Shown here: positions 46,750-58,318 of the stretch, one piece after another
Position numbering within the stretch: position 1 is the first letter of the stretch
Layout of the letters: every line of letters begins with the position of its first letter
Assembly: GCA_024500155.1 (NCBI GenBank)
Contig: CM044858.1
Coordinates: 36,995,786 to 37,059,785 of the forward strand
Reading direction: 5' to 3'
DNA: 64,000 nucleotides
Source of the DNA: Chenopodium formosanum
Taxonomy: Eukaryota > Streptophyta > Magnoliopsida > Caryophyllales > Amaranthaceae
Position numbers and translations under genes: made by a program
The notes under the pieces: generated by a model
The model's database searches: none
Told to the model about the DNA's origin: nothing
Seen by the model: the letters and a program-made list of their open reading frames with translations, nothing else

Positions 46750-48310
46750 AATTTTTTATAGTAAAAATTGCCGCCATTAATCCCAACTTTGCTCCATCCG
46801 TCAATTTTAATCTCAACTTTAGTTTATTCCCTATCAATCCCAACTTTGCACCCTATTAATTTTTATCACATCCAACAAACCTATAACCGGTTAATCAAGT
46901 TAACATTTGTGTATTAGATTTTTTTTCCACACGTGTCACTACGTGATTGATCAAATACCAAAAAAATAAAAAAAATAAATTTTTTTTAAAAAATAAAACC
47001 AATTTTTTTTTTAAAAAAAGCCAACCTTAACGACAGCCACCGTAAATGGCAGCCAGAATCGGGGAGGGGAAAGGAGGGGAGGCCGGAATTCGACGAGAAG
47101 GCATTAGAGTGGTCGAAATTGAACGGGGAAGTGAATGCAAGGGGCGAAAGCGGTGGGGGAAGGGTGGAGGGATGTTGGAATGGGAAGGGGATGGGAGGGT
47201 TATGGTCTGAATTCGACAGGAAAGCGACGGAAATCAACTTGGAAGCGGCGGAAATCGGCCCCAAATAAGAAGCAGTTATTGAATTCCGCTTCGAAAAACC
47301 TGCCAAAAAAAAGTGAAAAATACAAATGGGGAGCGATTTATCAATGAACCGCTCCCTATTTTTTTAAATACCCTAAGAATACTAATAGAGTACATGTACT
47401 CGCCCCTTATGAACTAATTCTGTCTCCTCTCCCTTCATTTTCTCATTCTCTCTCTTGATCTCTCTTCTCCTTCTCTTTCCTCTTCTTCAATCTCCTTGTC
47501 TTTCCTCTTTCATCTTCTCTTTCTAACTATCACAAACGCCGACCGCTGCTCCTCTTTCTCGCGACTGCTTTCTCACGCCTCCCCTTTTTTTGTTCTCCTC
47601 TCTTCTTTCTCTTTATTCTATCTCACGAAGTTTGGTATTATTGTGGAATCGACAATGGAATTCTTGGTTTTTAATTTTTAAGCAAAATGTAGGTTATTAT
47701 GTCAAATTCGACCATGAAAACTCTAGATCTAGAGTAATTTAACCCTTAAAGCCTAAAATTAATTTCAAGACAATTTCGAGGTTTTGATGGAATTCAAGGT
47801 ATGTTCCCTTTTTCTATCTTTTATTTTGTTTTTTAAGTTTTTGTTTTTGTTTTAAGACCCAAATTTCAAGCCAATTTTGAGGTTTTGGAAGCGGCGAAAA
47901 TTGGCTAGGATGGGAGGGACGTGTGGTTAGAATTCGACGGGGAAGGGATTAGAGGGCGGAAATCGGTGGGGAAGCGACGAAAACGAAAGGGAAGGGGGCG
48001 GTAATGGCGCAGAAGGGGCGGAACCGAGGGGAAGGGGAAGGGGGCGGAAACGGTGGGGAAGGAAAAAGGAGTTGAGGATTTTAAACGGCAGGGGAGGGGG
48101 AAGCGGCGGAAACGAAAATGGCAGGGGTTGCCGCCTGTCGAAGGTGGTAAGGGCTGCCACCTGCTGGGTTAGGGGTTAAGGTTTTAATATTTTTAATATT
48201 TTTTTGAATTTATATTTTTTTTAAAAAAAAATTTGGACACATCACATGTTGACACGTGTTTGGTAACCTCCTACATCGAGTTGGATAACCGATTGGGGGT
48301 GATAAATATT
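46750..48310. mobile_element. Long transposon-like segment with G-rich core and CTAGATCTAG module
   Basis: The left end has short repeats around ATCCCAACTTTG (46775-46860). Then follow a GGGG/CGG-rich block (47030-47230), a CT-rich leader-like block (47401-47620), the perfect palindrome ACTCTAGATCTAGAGT (47720-47735), AAGGTATGTT (47796-47805) and a second GGGG/CGGAAA-rich block (47880-48170). The two G-rich blocks share words such as GAATTCGAC and GGAAGCG. No transposase was seen; borders are approximate. Confidence 0.5.
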
Positions 48311-48349
48311 TATTTATTTATTTTTAAATAATATTTGGCTCTTGCAATA

Positions 48350-48961
48350 ATCAAACTTAAGTTCATCACCATTCTTTTTTATTTCTTCCAAGTTTATTTC
48401 ACCCTACAATTAAATTAAACAAATTAAAGTTCAATTAAATTATACCATCAATGTATTCATACATAAATACAATAATCATATTATTAAAATTAACAGCAAA
48501 AAATTCAATTTATTATATGTGGGTTTCAGATTCTCGTATCTTTTTTTAGTTAGCGAAAAAACAATAAATAAAATTGAACCAGTTATATCGATTGAATTAT
48601 GTGAACAACAAAAAAATATAATTAGTTAGCAAAAATCCAAAATTTAAGTTTATCAACATTCATATTTATTTCTCTTATGTATTTTTCAACCTACAATTAA
48701 TTTAAACAAATCAATTTTCAATTAGTACCAACTTGATAGCAGGACAAGTAAAATATACCGAGCAATGTAAATTCGTACAATCATCAATTACTCACCATAT
48801 TATTAAAATTAACAGCAGAAAATTCAATGTTTGTTATTTGTTGTTTTCAAAAAATTTCGTATCCCGTTTTTAATTGTCAAACAAAACGGACCAATTATGT
48901 CGATTAAATTATGAGAATTGGAACAACTAGAAAATATAATTAGTTGTGGCAAAAATCCAAA
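48350..48961. repeat. Diverged tandem duplication of about 305 bp
   Basis: Unit A (about 48350-48651) and unit B (48652-48961) share, in order, TTAAGTTYATCAMCATTC, ACCTACAATTAA/ACCCTACAATTAA, CATATTATTAAAATTAACAG, AAAATTCAATKT, and AAATATAATTAGTT. No gene is visible. Confidence 0.65.
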
Positions 48962-49118
48962 GTTTGAATTAATATAAAATCAATGGAATCAATGAAATTA
49001 TAAATATAAACCTACAATCAATCAATCAAATATAAACAAATAATTTACAAGTAAAATATGAAGAATAATCAATAAATTACCCAATATAAGCACACCAGTG
49101 AAAGTACCTGCAGGACTT

Positions 49119-49820
49119 TGTAACACCCCCAAATCTCCCTCTACGGAAATACCAGTATAATACGTATAATTATATCGTCCGTAGAGATAGAGTTGGGCGT
49201 ATTACCGCCACGTGATTATGCAAGGCTACTCAAAATACTTACTCAGTAACAAAACTTGCAGCGGAAACTCAACTTTCTTTTATTAATACTTATCAAAATA
49301 GTAGCATTGTTATGAGTACTCAAAATAAAGACAAGACCAACATTCCCAAACTAGGTGAAGCAAATCTTGGGAGTCCCATATGCTCATTTATAACTCCACC
49401 TGAAAATAGTTAACACTGCTTACTATTACGGTAAACAGGGCGAACCAAAACAAATAAGAAATACGGATTAGCAAATTATGCTAAGTACAATAAGTGCAAG
49501 ATAATGTAAACTCAATTTATTTGCAACATGCTTTTAAAATCAATTCCAATAATTAATCCAATAAATTCAAAACTCATTATTCCAAAACCGATTCCAATGA
49601 TTCAATATTAAAAATAATAGTTAATAAAACCAATTCCTTTATTAAGAACCAATATCTTTTAATCCAATTCCTCACCCAAGTTGCACACCCCCAAGCTAGT
49701 CTCCTTATATTACAAGGCTATTATTGAGGAAAGACTCTGCCATACAAAGTCCAAGGCCTTATCAATAAACCAAATCCGCATAGTGGGATTACCAACATGC
49801 TTACAAAGCATTAATAATAA
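49119..49820 (+). mobile_element. LTR-like sequence, left part (interrupted)
   Basis: It begins TGTAACACCCCCAAATCTCC, a start typical of plant LTR retrotransposons, and continues to the insertion point of the nested element. The apparent continuation is 52497 to about 53100, in the same AT-rich, TTCAAAT-rich style. No 5-bp flanking duplication or second LTR was confirmed. Confidence 0.45.
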
Positions 49821-50076
49821 AAAGGAAATTTTGACTTTTGCTACCTATCAAACACATAGATTTTATTTTTGCTACCTATCAAACACATCGATTTCATTTT
49901 TGCTACCTATGAAAACTTTTATTTTATTTTACTACCTAACATATGCTCTTTTTTTTTTAACTTTTGCTACCATTTAACAGTTTCAGTTATTAATTCGGTC
50001 AGTGAGATCCAGCCACCGTCATTACCACCTTCTGACCACCACTACCTCCTTAGCCACCCAAAATGCCTCCTCGTCA

Positions 50077-51606
50077 CACTACTAGAAAACTGGCGATTTC
50101 CGACGGATTTGTTCCGACGGACACTAAATTCCGTCGGAAATAGTGAATTTTTCGACGGATTTTAGTTTCGTCGAAAAATTCCGACGGATTTAACAATTTC
50201 GTTGGAAATCCGTCGGAAATTTCCGACGGAAATTAAATCCGTCGGAATATATGTGTTTCCGACGGAATTTTCCGTCGTAATTTTCCATTTCCGACGGAAT
50301 TTTAGTTCGTCGGAAATTTCCGACGGATTTTTCCGTTGGAATAATATTTAAAAAAAAAAACCATTTTTTTATTAACCCTAACACGCTGCCTTGTATTTCT
50401 GCCCCCTTTTTCTTCTCTCGCCCTTCTCTCTCCTGCTCTCCTTCTCTCAGCTGCTCTCCCCCTTCTCTCTCTTATTTCTGCTCCTCTTGTGTACTATTAA
50501 ACTTTCACTCTTCTCTCCCTTGCTACCCTCTCTTCTCTTTCTTCATCTTTTTCTTTCCTCTTCTTTCCCTTTCATCGAAAATCACCAACACCTACCGCCA
50601 CAATCACCGAGATCAACACCACCACAATCACTGACATCAACACCACCACAATCGGCCAAGGGTTTCGCCCTTTCTCTCTCTTCTCCTGATGAAAGCAAAT
50701 TAAAGGTTTTAAGGCCAAATTTGTCTATTAAAAGCCTAGATCTAGACTTTTAATGGCCGAATTTGGCCTTGTTAAACCTTTTCCGTGGTGAAATTCGAAG
50801 CATATTTCAATTTAAGGTATGTTTTATGTTTTAATTTTTCAATTTTGAATCTGATTTTTTTTTTTTAAATTTGGATTTCGATGGTGGTGGTGGTGGGTGT
50901 CGCTTATGTGCATGCGTGTGGTGGCTGTGGGCTTAGGTGGGTTTGGGGTTAGGATGGGGATAGTTTTTAGATCTAGAGATCTGGGCTTAGGTTAGTTTGG
51001 GGAGAGTGGCGGCGTGAGTGTTGGTGTGGTTCAAATTACGGTGACTGGTGGTGGCTGGGTTTAAGGTTAGGGTGAGTGGTGGTGTGGTTTGGGTGGGATT
51101 GTTTAGATCTAGGCTTGGAGTTAGTTTGGGGGTGAGTAGTGGACTGGTGGTGTTAGTGGCTGACTGGGGGGTAGTGGTGGTGGTGGTGTGGTTAGGGTTA
51201 GGGGCTGGTTGTGGCTGATGTGGGGGGTAATGGCGCCGTGGCGGTGGTCTGCTAAGGTTAGGGTGGTGACACGCGGCACCAGGGGTGGTGCGGCGTTTTT
51301 TTTATTTTGGCTGAACCATTTTCCGATGGAAATTCCGTCGGAAAGTTACGACGGAACACTATTCCGTCGGAGATTTACGACGGATTTTTCCGGGCTGGAA
51401 ACATTCTTCCGACGAATGAACTCCGACGGAATTTCCGTCGGAAAAGTGTTTCCGACGGAGATTTCGTCGAAAAAGGTCGATTTTCCTACGAAAGGTTTTC
51501 CGACGACAGTTTCCGACGGAATTCCGTTGGAAACACCTTTTCCGACGGAAAATTGGGTTTTTTCGAGGGATTTTTTTCGTCGGAAAACAACAGTTTTCTA
51601 GTAGTG
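50077..51606. mobile_element. Non-autonomous CACTA (En/Spm) element, 1530 bp
   Basis: It starts CACTACTAGAAAACTG and ends CAGTTTTCTAGTAGTG, with TCA on both sides (50074-50076, 51607-51609): the 13-bp CACTA ends and 3-bp target duplication. Subterminal regions (about 50090-50340 and 51318-51590) are packed with TTCCGACGGA/TCCGTCGGAA in both orientations, the expected transposase-binding arrays. The interior has a CT-rich block, a 60-bp palindrome and a GGTGG-rich block. No transposase frame. Confidence 0.93.
50711..50770. repeat. 60-bp palindrome centred on CTAGATCTAG
   Basis: AAGGCCAAATTTG on the left mirrors CGAATTTGGCCTT on the right, around ATTAAAAG...CTAGATCTAG...CTTTTAAT. The dyad axis lies between 50740 and 50741. 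It lies inside the CACTA element. Confidence 0.9.
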
Positions 51607-52496
51607 TCAGCCACCAAAATAAAAAAAATAATACTAATATAAATTTTTTTAAAAAACCACCAAACCAAGCCCGGCCTCTCCCGGCGCCGACAAACCCCTT
51701 ACTTGCTGCCGACCAGCCACCACAACGAACCTCTTCCCTTTCCCTGTTCTCGTTGCCCCAACCCCCACCCACCTCGAACCAAAATCACCCCTTTCCCCTT
51801 TCCCCTTCCCCAACCGGTATCCAAAACCCTAACTTCTCCGAAAAAATCGTCGTCAAATGTTGAAGAAGTTGCCGAAGTTATAACGGCGAATTGCGTGGCT
51901 ATTTGCTGTTGTTGTCCATGTATTCTGGTGGAATGTATTGAAGTCGTCCGTTGGATGCTTCGACGACGGCGAAAGATGATGAAAAGGAAGAGGATGAAGA
52001 AAGGGCTTCTAGAAGAAGCGAAAGAGGTAGGATTTGGTGGGAGGAAGGGGGGCAGATTCCATTCGGAGGGAGAGGAAAGGGGTGGTTTTGGTACGGGGTG
52101 GGGGTCAGGGCAGCGAGAACAGGGAAAGGGAAGGGGGGTTTGTTGGGGGAAAGGGAGGGGGTGGGTTCGCGCCGGCGCCAGCCGAAGTTATGGGCACCGG
52201 CCTCCGGCCGTCGGTTGCCGGCAGGGGGGAGGGAAGGAGTGGCAGCCTGGCAGGGGTGGTTGGGCTACCTTCAACTGTAGTGGGAGGGTGGTTTTTTTTT
52301 TTTTTAATTTTTAATTTTTTAATTTATTATTATTTTTTTTAAAAAAATAAACTTAAAGAAACCCTAACGGATTCCGTTAACTGGTAGCAAAAGTTTAAAA
52401 AAGGGCATATATTAGGTAGTAAAATAAAATAAAAGTTTTCATAGGTAGCAAAAATGAAATCAATGAGTTTGATAGGTAGCAAAAGTCAAAATTTCC

Positions 52497-53100
52497 TAAT
52501 AATAATTCAATAGTTCAATAAATCATTTTAATATCCAATAATTCCACTATAATTCAAACTCCTTTTTAATCATTCCACATACTTTCAAAATCAAAACTTT
52601 TTAAATAAATACTTGAGAATAAAATCTCATATTAATAACTTTTCAAAATCAATTACTCTTCCTTGAAAAACCTTTTATTTAATTCAACAAACCATCTAAA
52701 ACCAATTCCTTTATTTAAAAATGATAAGTTATTCAAACCATTCAAAACATAATATAAAAGTCAATAATTCAAAATACTTTTTTTTAAAACAAATATTAAA
52801 ATCAATACCGCCAAACATAATTTATTTCATAGATCATAATTCAAATCAATTTAATTCAATCACCAATCAAATCATATAAAACATGTTACTCAAACCAATC
52901 ACTTTCATAGGTATCTAGCCACCTAAACTTACCTTGATTCTTGCTAGCAAAACCACACAAAAAGAACCTCGAGAACCTTGATTTTGAATATCAATCAATA
53001 CTTCGCACTTTCAAAGTTCAATCACGAATACACCTTGCAAATAACATAAACATAAGGTCATCACAACATAAACTCAAATCTAATGTGCATGGACTATAAA
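52497..53100 (+). mobile_element. LTR-like sequence, right part
   Basis: AT-rich continuation after the nested element, with CCTAAACTTACCTTGATTCTTGC near 52922. It probably rejoins the sequence that begins at 49119. The right boundary is uncertain: AATGTGCA near 53082-53089 would be a CA-ending terminus. Confidence 0.4.
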
Positions 53101-54311
53101 ACTCTAATAATACTTTAATATAAAGGAAAAATTGCCCGGAATAATTTGACCTTTGGCTCATCCGCTCAAAATAATCCTCTTCAAATATATTATTCCTTTA
53201 TTTTGTGTGTGAGTAATACGCAAATTACTTTAATTAATGAAATATTGTTCATTAATATTTTCTCTCACTTATTCGCAGTAGATTAATGGTTTCTTAATGA
53301 TCAGAGGTTGCATTGTTTGTAGCTGCCAATCAATGACACATCCGAGTTATCAGTCTCGGATAAACGAGCTTGGGCCACACCTATCATAGCTATCCACTTT
53401 ATATGACCAATGAGGTTTCATCTCAAAACTATATGGCAATGAGGAGAGTAGTCCCGTAGCCTTATAAAGTGGACACAACTTTCTTATTTCTTCAATGTGG
53501 GATACACATCCCAATACATACTCTCACTTATATACTCAACTAATGTGGGACAACACACTACTCACATATGGGTTTTCTCATGGGCTTAACAGTCTCCGCA
53601 TGGGAGAATAATTGAAGGCTCATTGAAGTGAAAGTGAGTTAGAAGCAAGTCATAACCTGAATAATACTTGAATTCTCTTTGATGTGTTGATTTGTTGAAA
53701 GTTCACGGATAATTTGTACTGCATTCTCAGCTACCAAGATAGCCAATTACCTTGACTGCTTGACATAGTTTCAGTGTTTCAATTCACTATAGATTGTGGT
53801 TGCTCTGTACAATCACTTAAGTGATCCAAACGCGAACTGCATCAGCTTACAATTTTTATAGATACAATTTGATTTGTAGAGTCTTTGGCACTTGTATTCT
53901 TGCAAAGCTAGATGTTGGAAACTATCTGAATATATCAGATTGCAAAATAGCGCGTTTAAATTGTCTGTGGAATAGATTATTCTGATATCATAATCTCCAA
54001 AGATCACCGAGTTTCTTTGGAATAGTTTAACAAATGGTCAAGTTTATTCAGACGTGCCAGTAAAACTCACTGGAAAATATTTAGATCTAGTTCCTTACAA
54101 ATTCAGATTGGAATTTATGAATGTGGCTGTGATTAATTAACCTCATAGATAGTTCTTACGCCTTGAGCTGCCGCATTTACAAAATGAGAAGCTGATGCAA
54201 CTGTGTTATAAATATATAAATGTGCAGCCTTTGTATTAGGCCAAATGCTGAATAACCAAAAAAATAAAAAGAAGTGGAAGTGGTATAAGATATAGGAGAT
54301 CACATTGATTT
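53101..54311. other. Intergenic between transposon nest and GAPB
   Basis: GAAAAATTGCCCGGAATAAT near 53124 resembles the ends of the long-inverted-repeat elements. Sequence around 53330-53590 (AATGTGGGACAACACAC, ATATGGGTTTTCTCATGGGC) resembles LTR promoter regions. The part next to 54311 is presumably GAPB 3' untranslated region. No gene was found. Confidence 0.45.
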
Positions 54312-57053
54312 CTACTCATAAACTTTGCACTCCTCATCAGCAGGGTTGTCCTTGCAGAAATCCTCCAATGGGTCTCCACTTGGGACTGTTCCCTCCATTC
54401 CCGGCCATTTGCTTGCTACAAGGTGAGCCAAGTCCACCACCCGTTGGCTACAAAAACCATCAAAGCACATTGAATGAATAGCATGTAATAAACAAAATAA
54501 CTTCCGGCTAACTATCTTCATGCTAGAAATCTTTGGTGTGATTATTTTTAGAGAAACAAAAATTCAGAACACAAAATAAGTGCCTGTTCGATCAGATTCT
54601 CTCACCTGTAACCCCACTCATTGTCGTACCAAGCAACAACCTTGACCATATCATCACCCATGACCATGGTAAGAGATGAGTCAATTGTAGATGAGACATC
54701 AGTGCACCTAAAATCCACAGACACGAGAGGGATGTCGCACACTTCCAACACACCCTTCAACGGACCTGCTGCTGCTTTCCTGAAGGCGTTGTTTACATCC
54801 TCAGCTGTGACACCTTTGTTCTCGATATTGACAACAAGATCAACAACAGATACATTAGGGGTTGGGACACGGAGGGCAATGCCATTGAGCTTTCCCTTAA
54901 GCTGGGGTAAGACTAAGGACACAGCCTTAGCTGCACCTGTGCTGGTTGGGACTATGTTCAGCGCTGCAGCCCTGGCTCTTCTCAAGTCCCTGTGGGAAGC
55001 ATCCAAGAGTCTCTGTAGCAACCAACAAAAAAATCTTTAGGATCAACCAAATCATACTTTTTCCTAAAGAAGAAAATAGTATGGCCTACTACTAAGTAGT
55101 TGATAGAGTGACAGTTTCAAAGTGACATCAGGGAAACAATTTGACTTGACCAATAAGTAAAAAAACTAAAAACAAACAGAAATTTCAGAACAAGTTGGAT
55201 GAATTGGATCCAATCCACACTCTGCCCTAATCTTCAGAGTCCAAGTACTATATACCATAATTAAGCACACTGTGCAATAAATTGGCCATCAAAAAGAACC
55301 AACTTTATTTTTCAATAGAACCACTGATGTTTATGAGCCATCACCTGATCACCAGTGTAAGAGTGAGTGGTGGTCATTGTCCCCTTTACAATTCCTGCAA
55401 GCAAATTCCAGTATAAGATATACTCCGTAGAATTTAATAATCACTAAGCGGAAAGAAGAGCTACTAATATTTATACTTATGTTAATATAGGATCCGAGCT
55501 ACAACCAGGTGACAGAATCAGGCAGTGTAAATTTCCTTGGCAGAGATTTTGTCAAATATATCTAGATTGATGCATCGGGTTATTAACTGTTTAGTACTTA
55601 CCTAATTCCTCATCCATGACCTTCACAAAAGGAGCCAAACAGTTGGTGGTGCAAGAAGCATTACTGCAGATTATGGAGAACTTCTTATCAATTTCACGTT
55701 TAACAATGTTCCAACATAAAATCAATGATCATTTACAGAAGAAATAAAAAGGGTAGGAATTAATGCTGTACAAGATTTTGGAGTTATAGTTACAAATAAC
55801 TTGAGGGTTACAAACCTTATGATGTTTGCAACATCGTGAGAGTAATCTCCCTCATTTACCCCAACAACATAGGTCGGGATATCAGAACCCTTTGCAGGAG
55901 CAGTGATGATTACTTTCTTGGCACCAGCTTGAATGTGTTTGCCAGCACCAGGACCATCAACAAAGACTCCCGTTCCCTATTTATTACAGAACGTGACCAT
56001 CATATCAGAATTGTTTATTACATGTAATACGACAGCATTGCATATATATTTAGATAATCAGGTGAGTTTTATCTGACATAGTTAAAGCTTACTAGGTATA
56101 AACCCTTATCCAACCAGAGATTTAATTTGCATCTTATAGTAAAAGTTTACTATATTGAAATTTATAATTTTCTATGATTTGCATAGTCTCAGCTTCACAA
56201 AATCAAAATAATGTGAAAAAGAAGATTACCTCAATAACAATATCAATGCCAAGATCAGCCCAAGGGAGTTTAAGAGGGTCCCTGCCAGAGACAACCTTGA
56301 TAGGCTTGCCATCGACAGTAAAGGTTTCGTTGTCAACAATTTTAATGTCAGCCTTGAAGGTGCCTAGTATGGAGTCATACTTGAGCAAGTGTGTCGCCTA
56401 CATTAACAGCAAAATATATAAAAATTCATATCCATAGTAAGCCTATATTCTTGTCATCTGTAAGAACCATTATCTCAATTATCTAACTTTGTGTAAAAAT
56501 AACACATACATTCTTGACACCTCCGCTGTCGTTGACAACAACAACATCAAGGGGAGAGTCCTTACGGCCGTGCCAGCACCTAAGGAAGTTCCTACCAATG
56601 CGTCCAAATCCGTTGATTGCCACCTTCAGCTTAGCCACTGTTTCACCCCTAACAGGAGCTGCTCCTGTAGGCTAGATCATCAAAACAAACACATATTCAT
56701 CAGGGAAACTTATGACTAAAACTCCTTAGTATACTATAACATAATCTATAGCATAGGATATACCTTGGTAGTTAGCTGGGAAGCTATAACATCATGAAAT
56801 GAAGCCTCCCGGGTGAATGTCACGCAGTTGCTGGATCGCAATCCCGAGAAATCAGCTACTTCAAGTTTCTGCATTAGCATAATGAATTTGATCACACACC
56901 CAAACAACCAAAGAAACAGAAACAACAACAAAGAAAACAGTAAAAGACCTTAAAGGAGCATTGAGTAGGAAAGGAGTGCTGCTGAGAAGCCTTGGATGGG
57001 AGCCTTGTGCTTGCAGGGATTCTTGATGGAGCTAGTGCTGCATGAGAGGCCAT
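54312..57053 (-). CDS. GAPB: Chloroplast glyceraldehyde-3-phosphate dehydrogenase subunit B
   Basis: Calvin-cycle enzyme of the stroma reducing 1,3-bisphosphoglycerate with NADPH. Nine exons (57053-56949, 56868-56764, 56671-56510, 56397-56230, 55976-55816, 55663-55602, 55394-55345, 55012-54606, 54447-54312) join in phase into 451 aa. Residues 1 to about 83 are a Ser/Thr-rich transit peptide (MASHAALAPSRIPAS). The Rossmann motif is AINGFGRIGRNFLR, the active-site Cys lies in NASCTTNC, and AWYDNEWGYSQR is near the end. The acidic C-terminal extension EDFCKDNPADEECKVYE has two Cys (438 and 447), the redox switch that defines GapB over GapA and allows CP12-like thioredoxin control and A8B8 assembly. 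The sequence is very close to my recollection of the spinach protein. All key residues are present. Confidence 0.98.
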
Positions 57054-57131
57054 GGTTGATTCTTTTCAACTGTGGCCTGCAACTAGAGAAGAAGTGAGCT
57101 CACCCTTTCTGGCAGATATATTAATGATTTA

Positions 57132-57271
57132 GATTTATACCATATTTTGCTTACCACACATACTGATTTGTCTGATAAATGAAAAGTTGAAAATTATGGT
57201 TCCAAATGACCTGAAGAAATGAGTGGTAGGGAACTTGGGATGGTATATCAACAAGACATGAAGAGATAAGG
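57132..57271 (-). promoter_or_regulatory. GAPB core promoter and light-element candidates
   Basis: On the minus strand TATAAATC (57132-57139) lies about 80 bases upstream of the ATG. Upstream, an ATGAAAA word (57179-57185, plus strand) resembles the Gap box of GAPA/GAPB promoters, and GATAAGG (57265-57271, plus strand) is an I-box core. Light regulation is expected for GAPB; assignment of these words is inference. Confidence 0.45.
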
Positions 57272-58318
57272 TGATATATGGTGCCTCATCTTTACAATCT
57301 GAGCCAATAATGGGTGTTGTATCCCACAGCATCTGGATATACCCACAGGCCACAAATAACTTTCTTGGCATCAGCTCGTACCCGGCTTGGACCGGGGATG
57401 CAGATGGTTGAGTTGGGGTCTGTCTCAAATTAAGGCCCGGACACTAATCAGGCCCTTAAGACCTTAATTAATTAATTAGGCAATTTTAAGTGAATCATTA
57501 AGCTCATTTGGACCCACGATAATTAAGACCTAGGGCTAGCCTATGAACCGTCCCGCCCTGAATGCTTAAGTAGTTCATGGCTTCATGCACTATTCCATTT
57601 TAGTGATCCAGATATAGACATGTTTATAATTTTTATGAAAAAGAAAAATTAATAATAATTTCAATTCTTTTTAACAATGAATTCATCATAATATTCTTAT
57701 GATAACACATCAGGTGCATTATGACCAGAAAAGAGAAAAATGCATATGTTTTGAGTCAAGTTTCTACAGTATTTGCCGAAATTAAACCTGTCTGTGGGCT
57801 GGATGCAAAAGGCTAACCCTGCTGCAGCTAAGTCACTATCCAATTACATACTGATCTAAAGTTACAAACTGAACTTCGGACAATCTATTATTCTTACATC
57901 AGAAGGTGACAGCATCTCCTTTACCCTTTTGTTGAATGGTTACCATCTCAAAAATAATTGCTTCTCGTAAACATTTTTAAAAAGTGCAGGTATGCCTTTC
58001 ATGCTCACACAAGAGGGGTGATATCCTGTGCTACTACTACATACTTGATGCTAAAGCTGGAGCATTTAGCACAGCTAGAATACTAACGAATTACAAACAT
58101 CCAAAGTAGACACAAACTTGCTACTTCAGCGTAGAATATTTGGGCACTTATATCTCATAATAGCTGAACAGGAAATCCGACAATTTGTTCCAAAGACAAT
58201 ATATTATAGCCAATATGGAGCGAGCTTCAACATCAAATTTCACAAGTACACTCCTAATCTTTTGAAAATGTATATTTGCTGATTAAGACGCACGAATAGA
58301 AGAACATGATTGGGCAAC
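57272..58318. other. Intergenic between GAPB and the plastid protein gene
   Basis: AT-rich, no gene seen. The part nearest 58318 is the likely 3' untranslated region of the minus-strand gene that follows. Confidence 0.4.

Larger units (their letters stand above)
49824..52496. mobile_element. Long-TIR element (MULE-like) hosting a CACTA insertion
   Basis: The ends are long inverted repeats. Left 49824-49982 starts GGAAATTTTGACTTTTGCTA; right 52376-52496 is its complement. Each arm has repeats of about 33 bases around TTTTGCTACCTAT, and the left arm has one extra unit. TAATAATAA lies on both sides (49812-49820 and 52497-52505), compatible with the 9-bp Mutator target duplication although low in complexity. 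The core beyond the CACTA element (51607-52300) is GC-rich with long open frames on both strands and no recognisable protein. Confidence 0.75.

Noticed and set aside
51188..52342. Open frames of 100-200 codons around the CACTA right end
   Set aside because: They read through TCCGACGGA arrays or GGGG-rich sequence and cross the element boundary, so they are not genes.
49110..53100. GGACT on both sides as LTR target duplication
   Set aside because: It does not sit exactly against TG...CA ends; probably chance.
54621..55040. 139-codon plus-strand frame
   Set aside because: Exact antisense of GAPB exon 8; a shadow frame.
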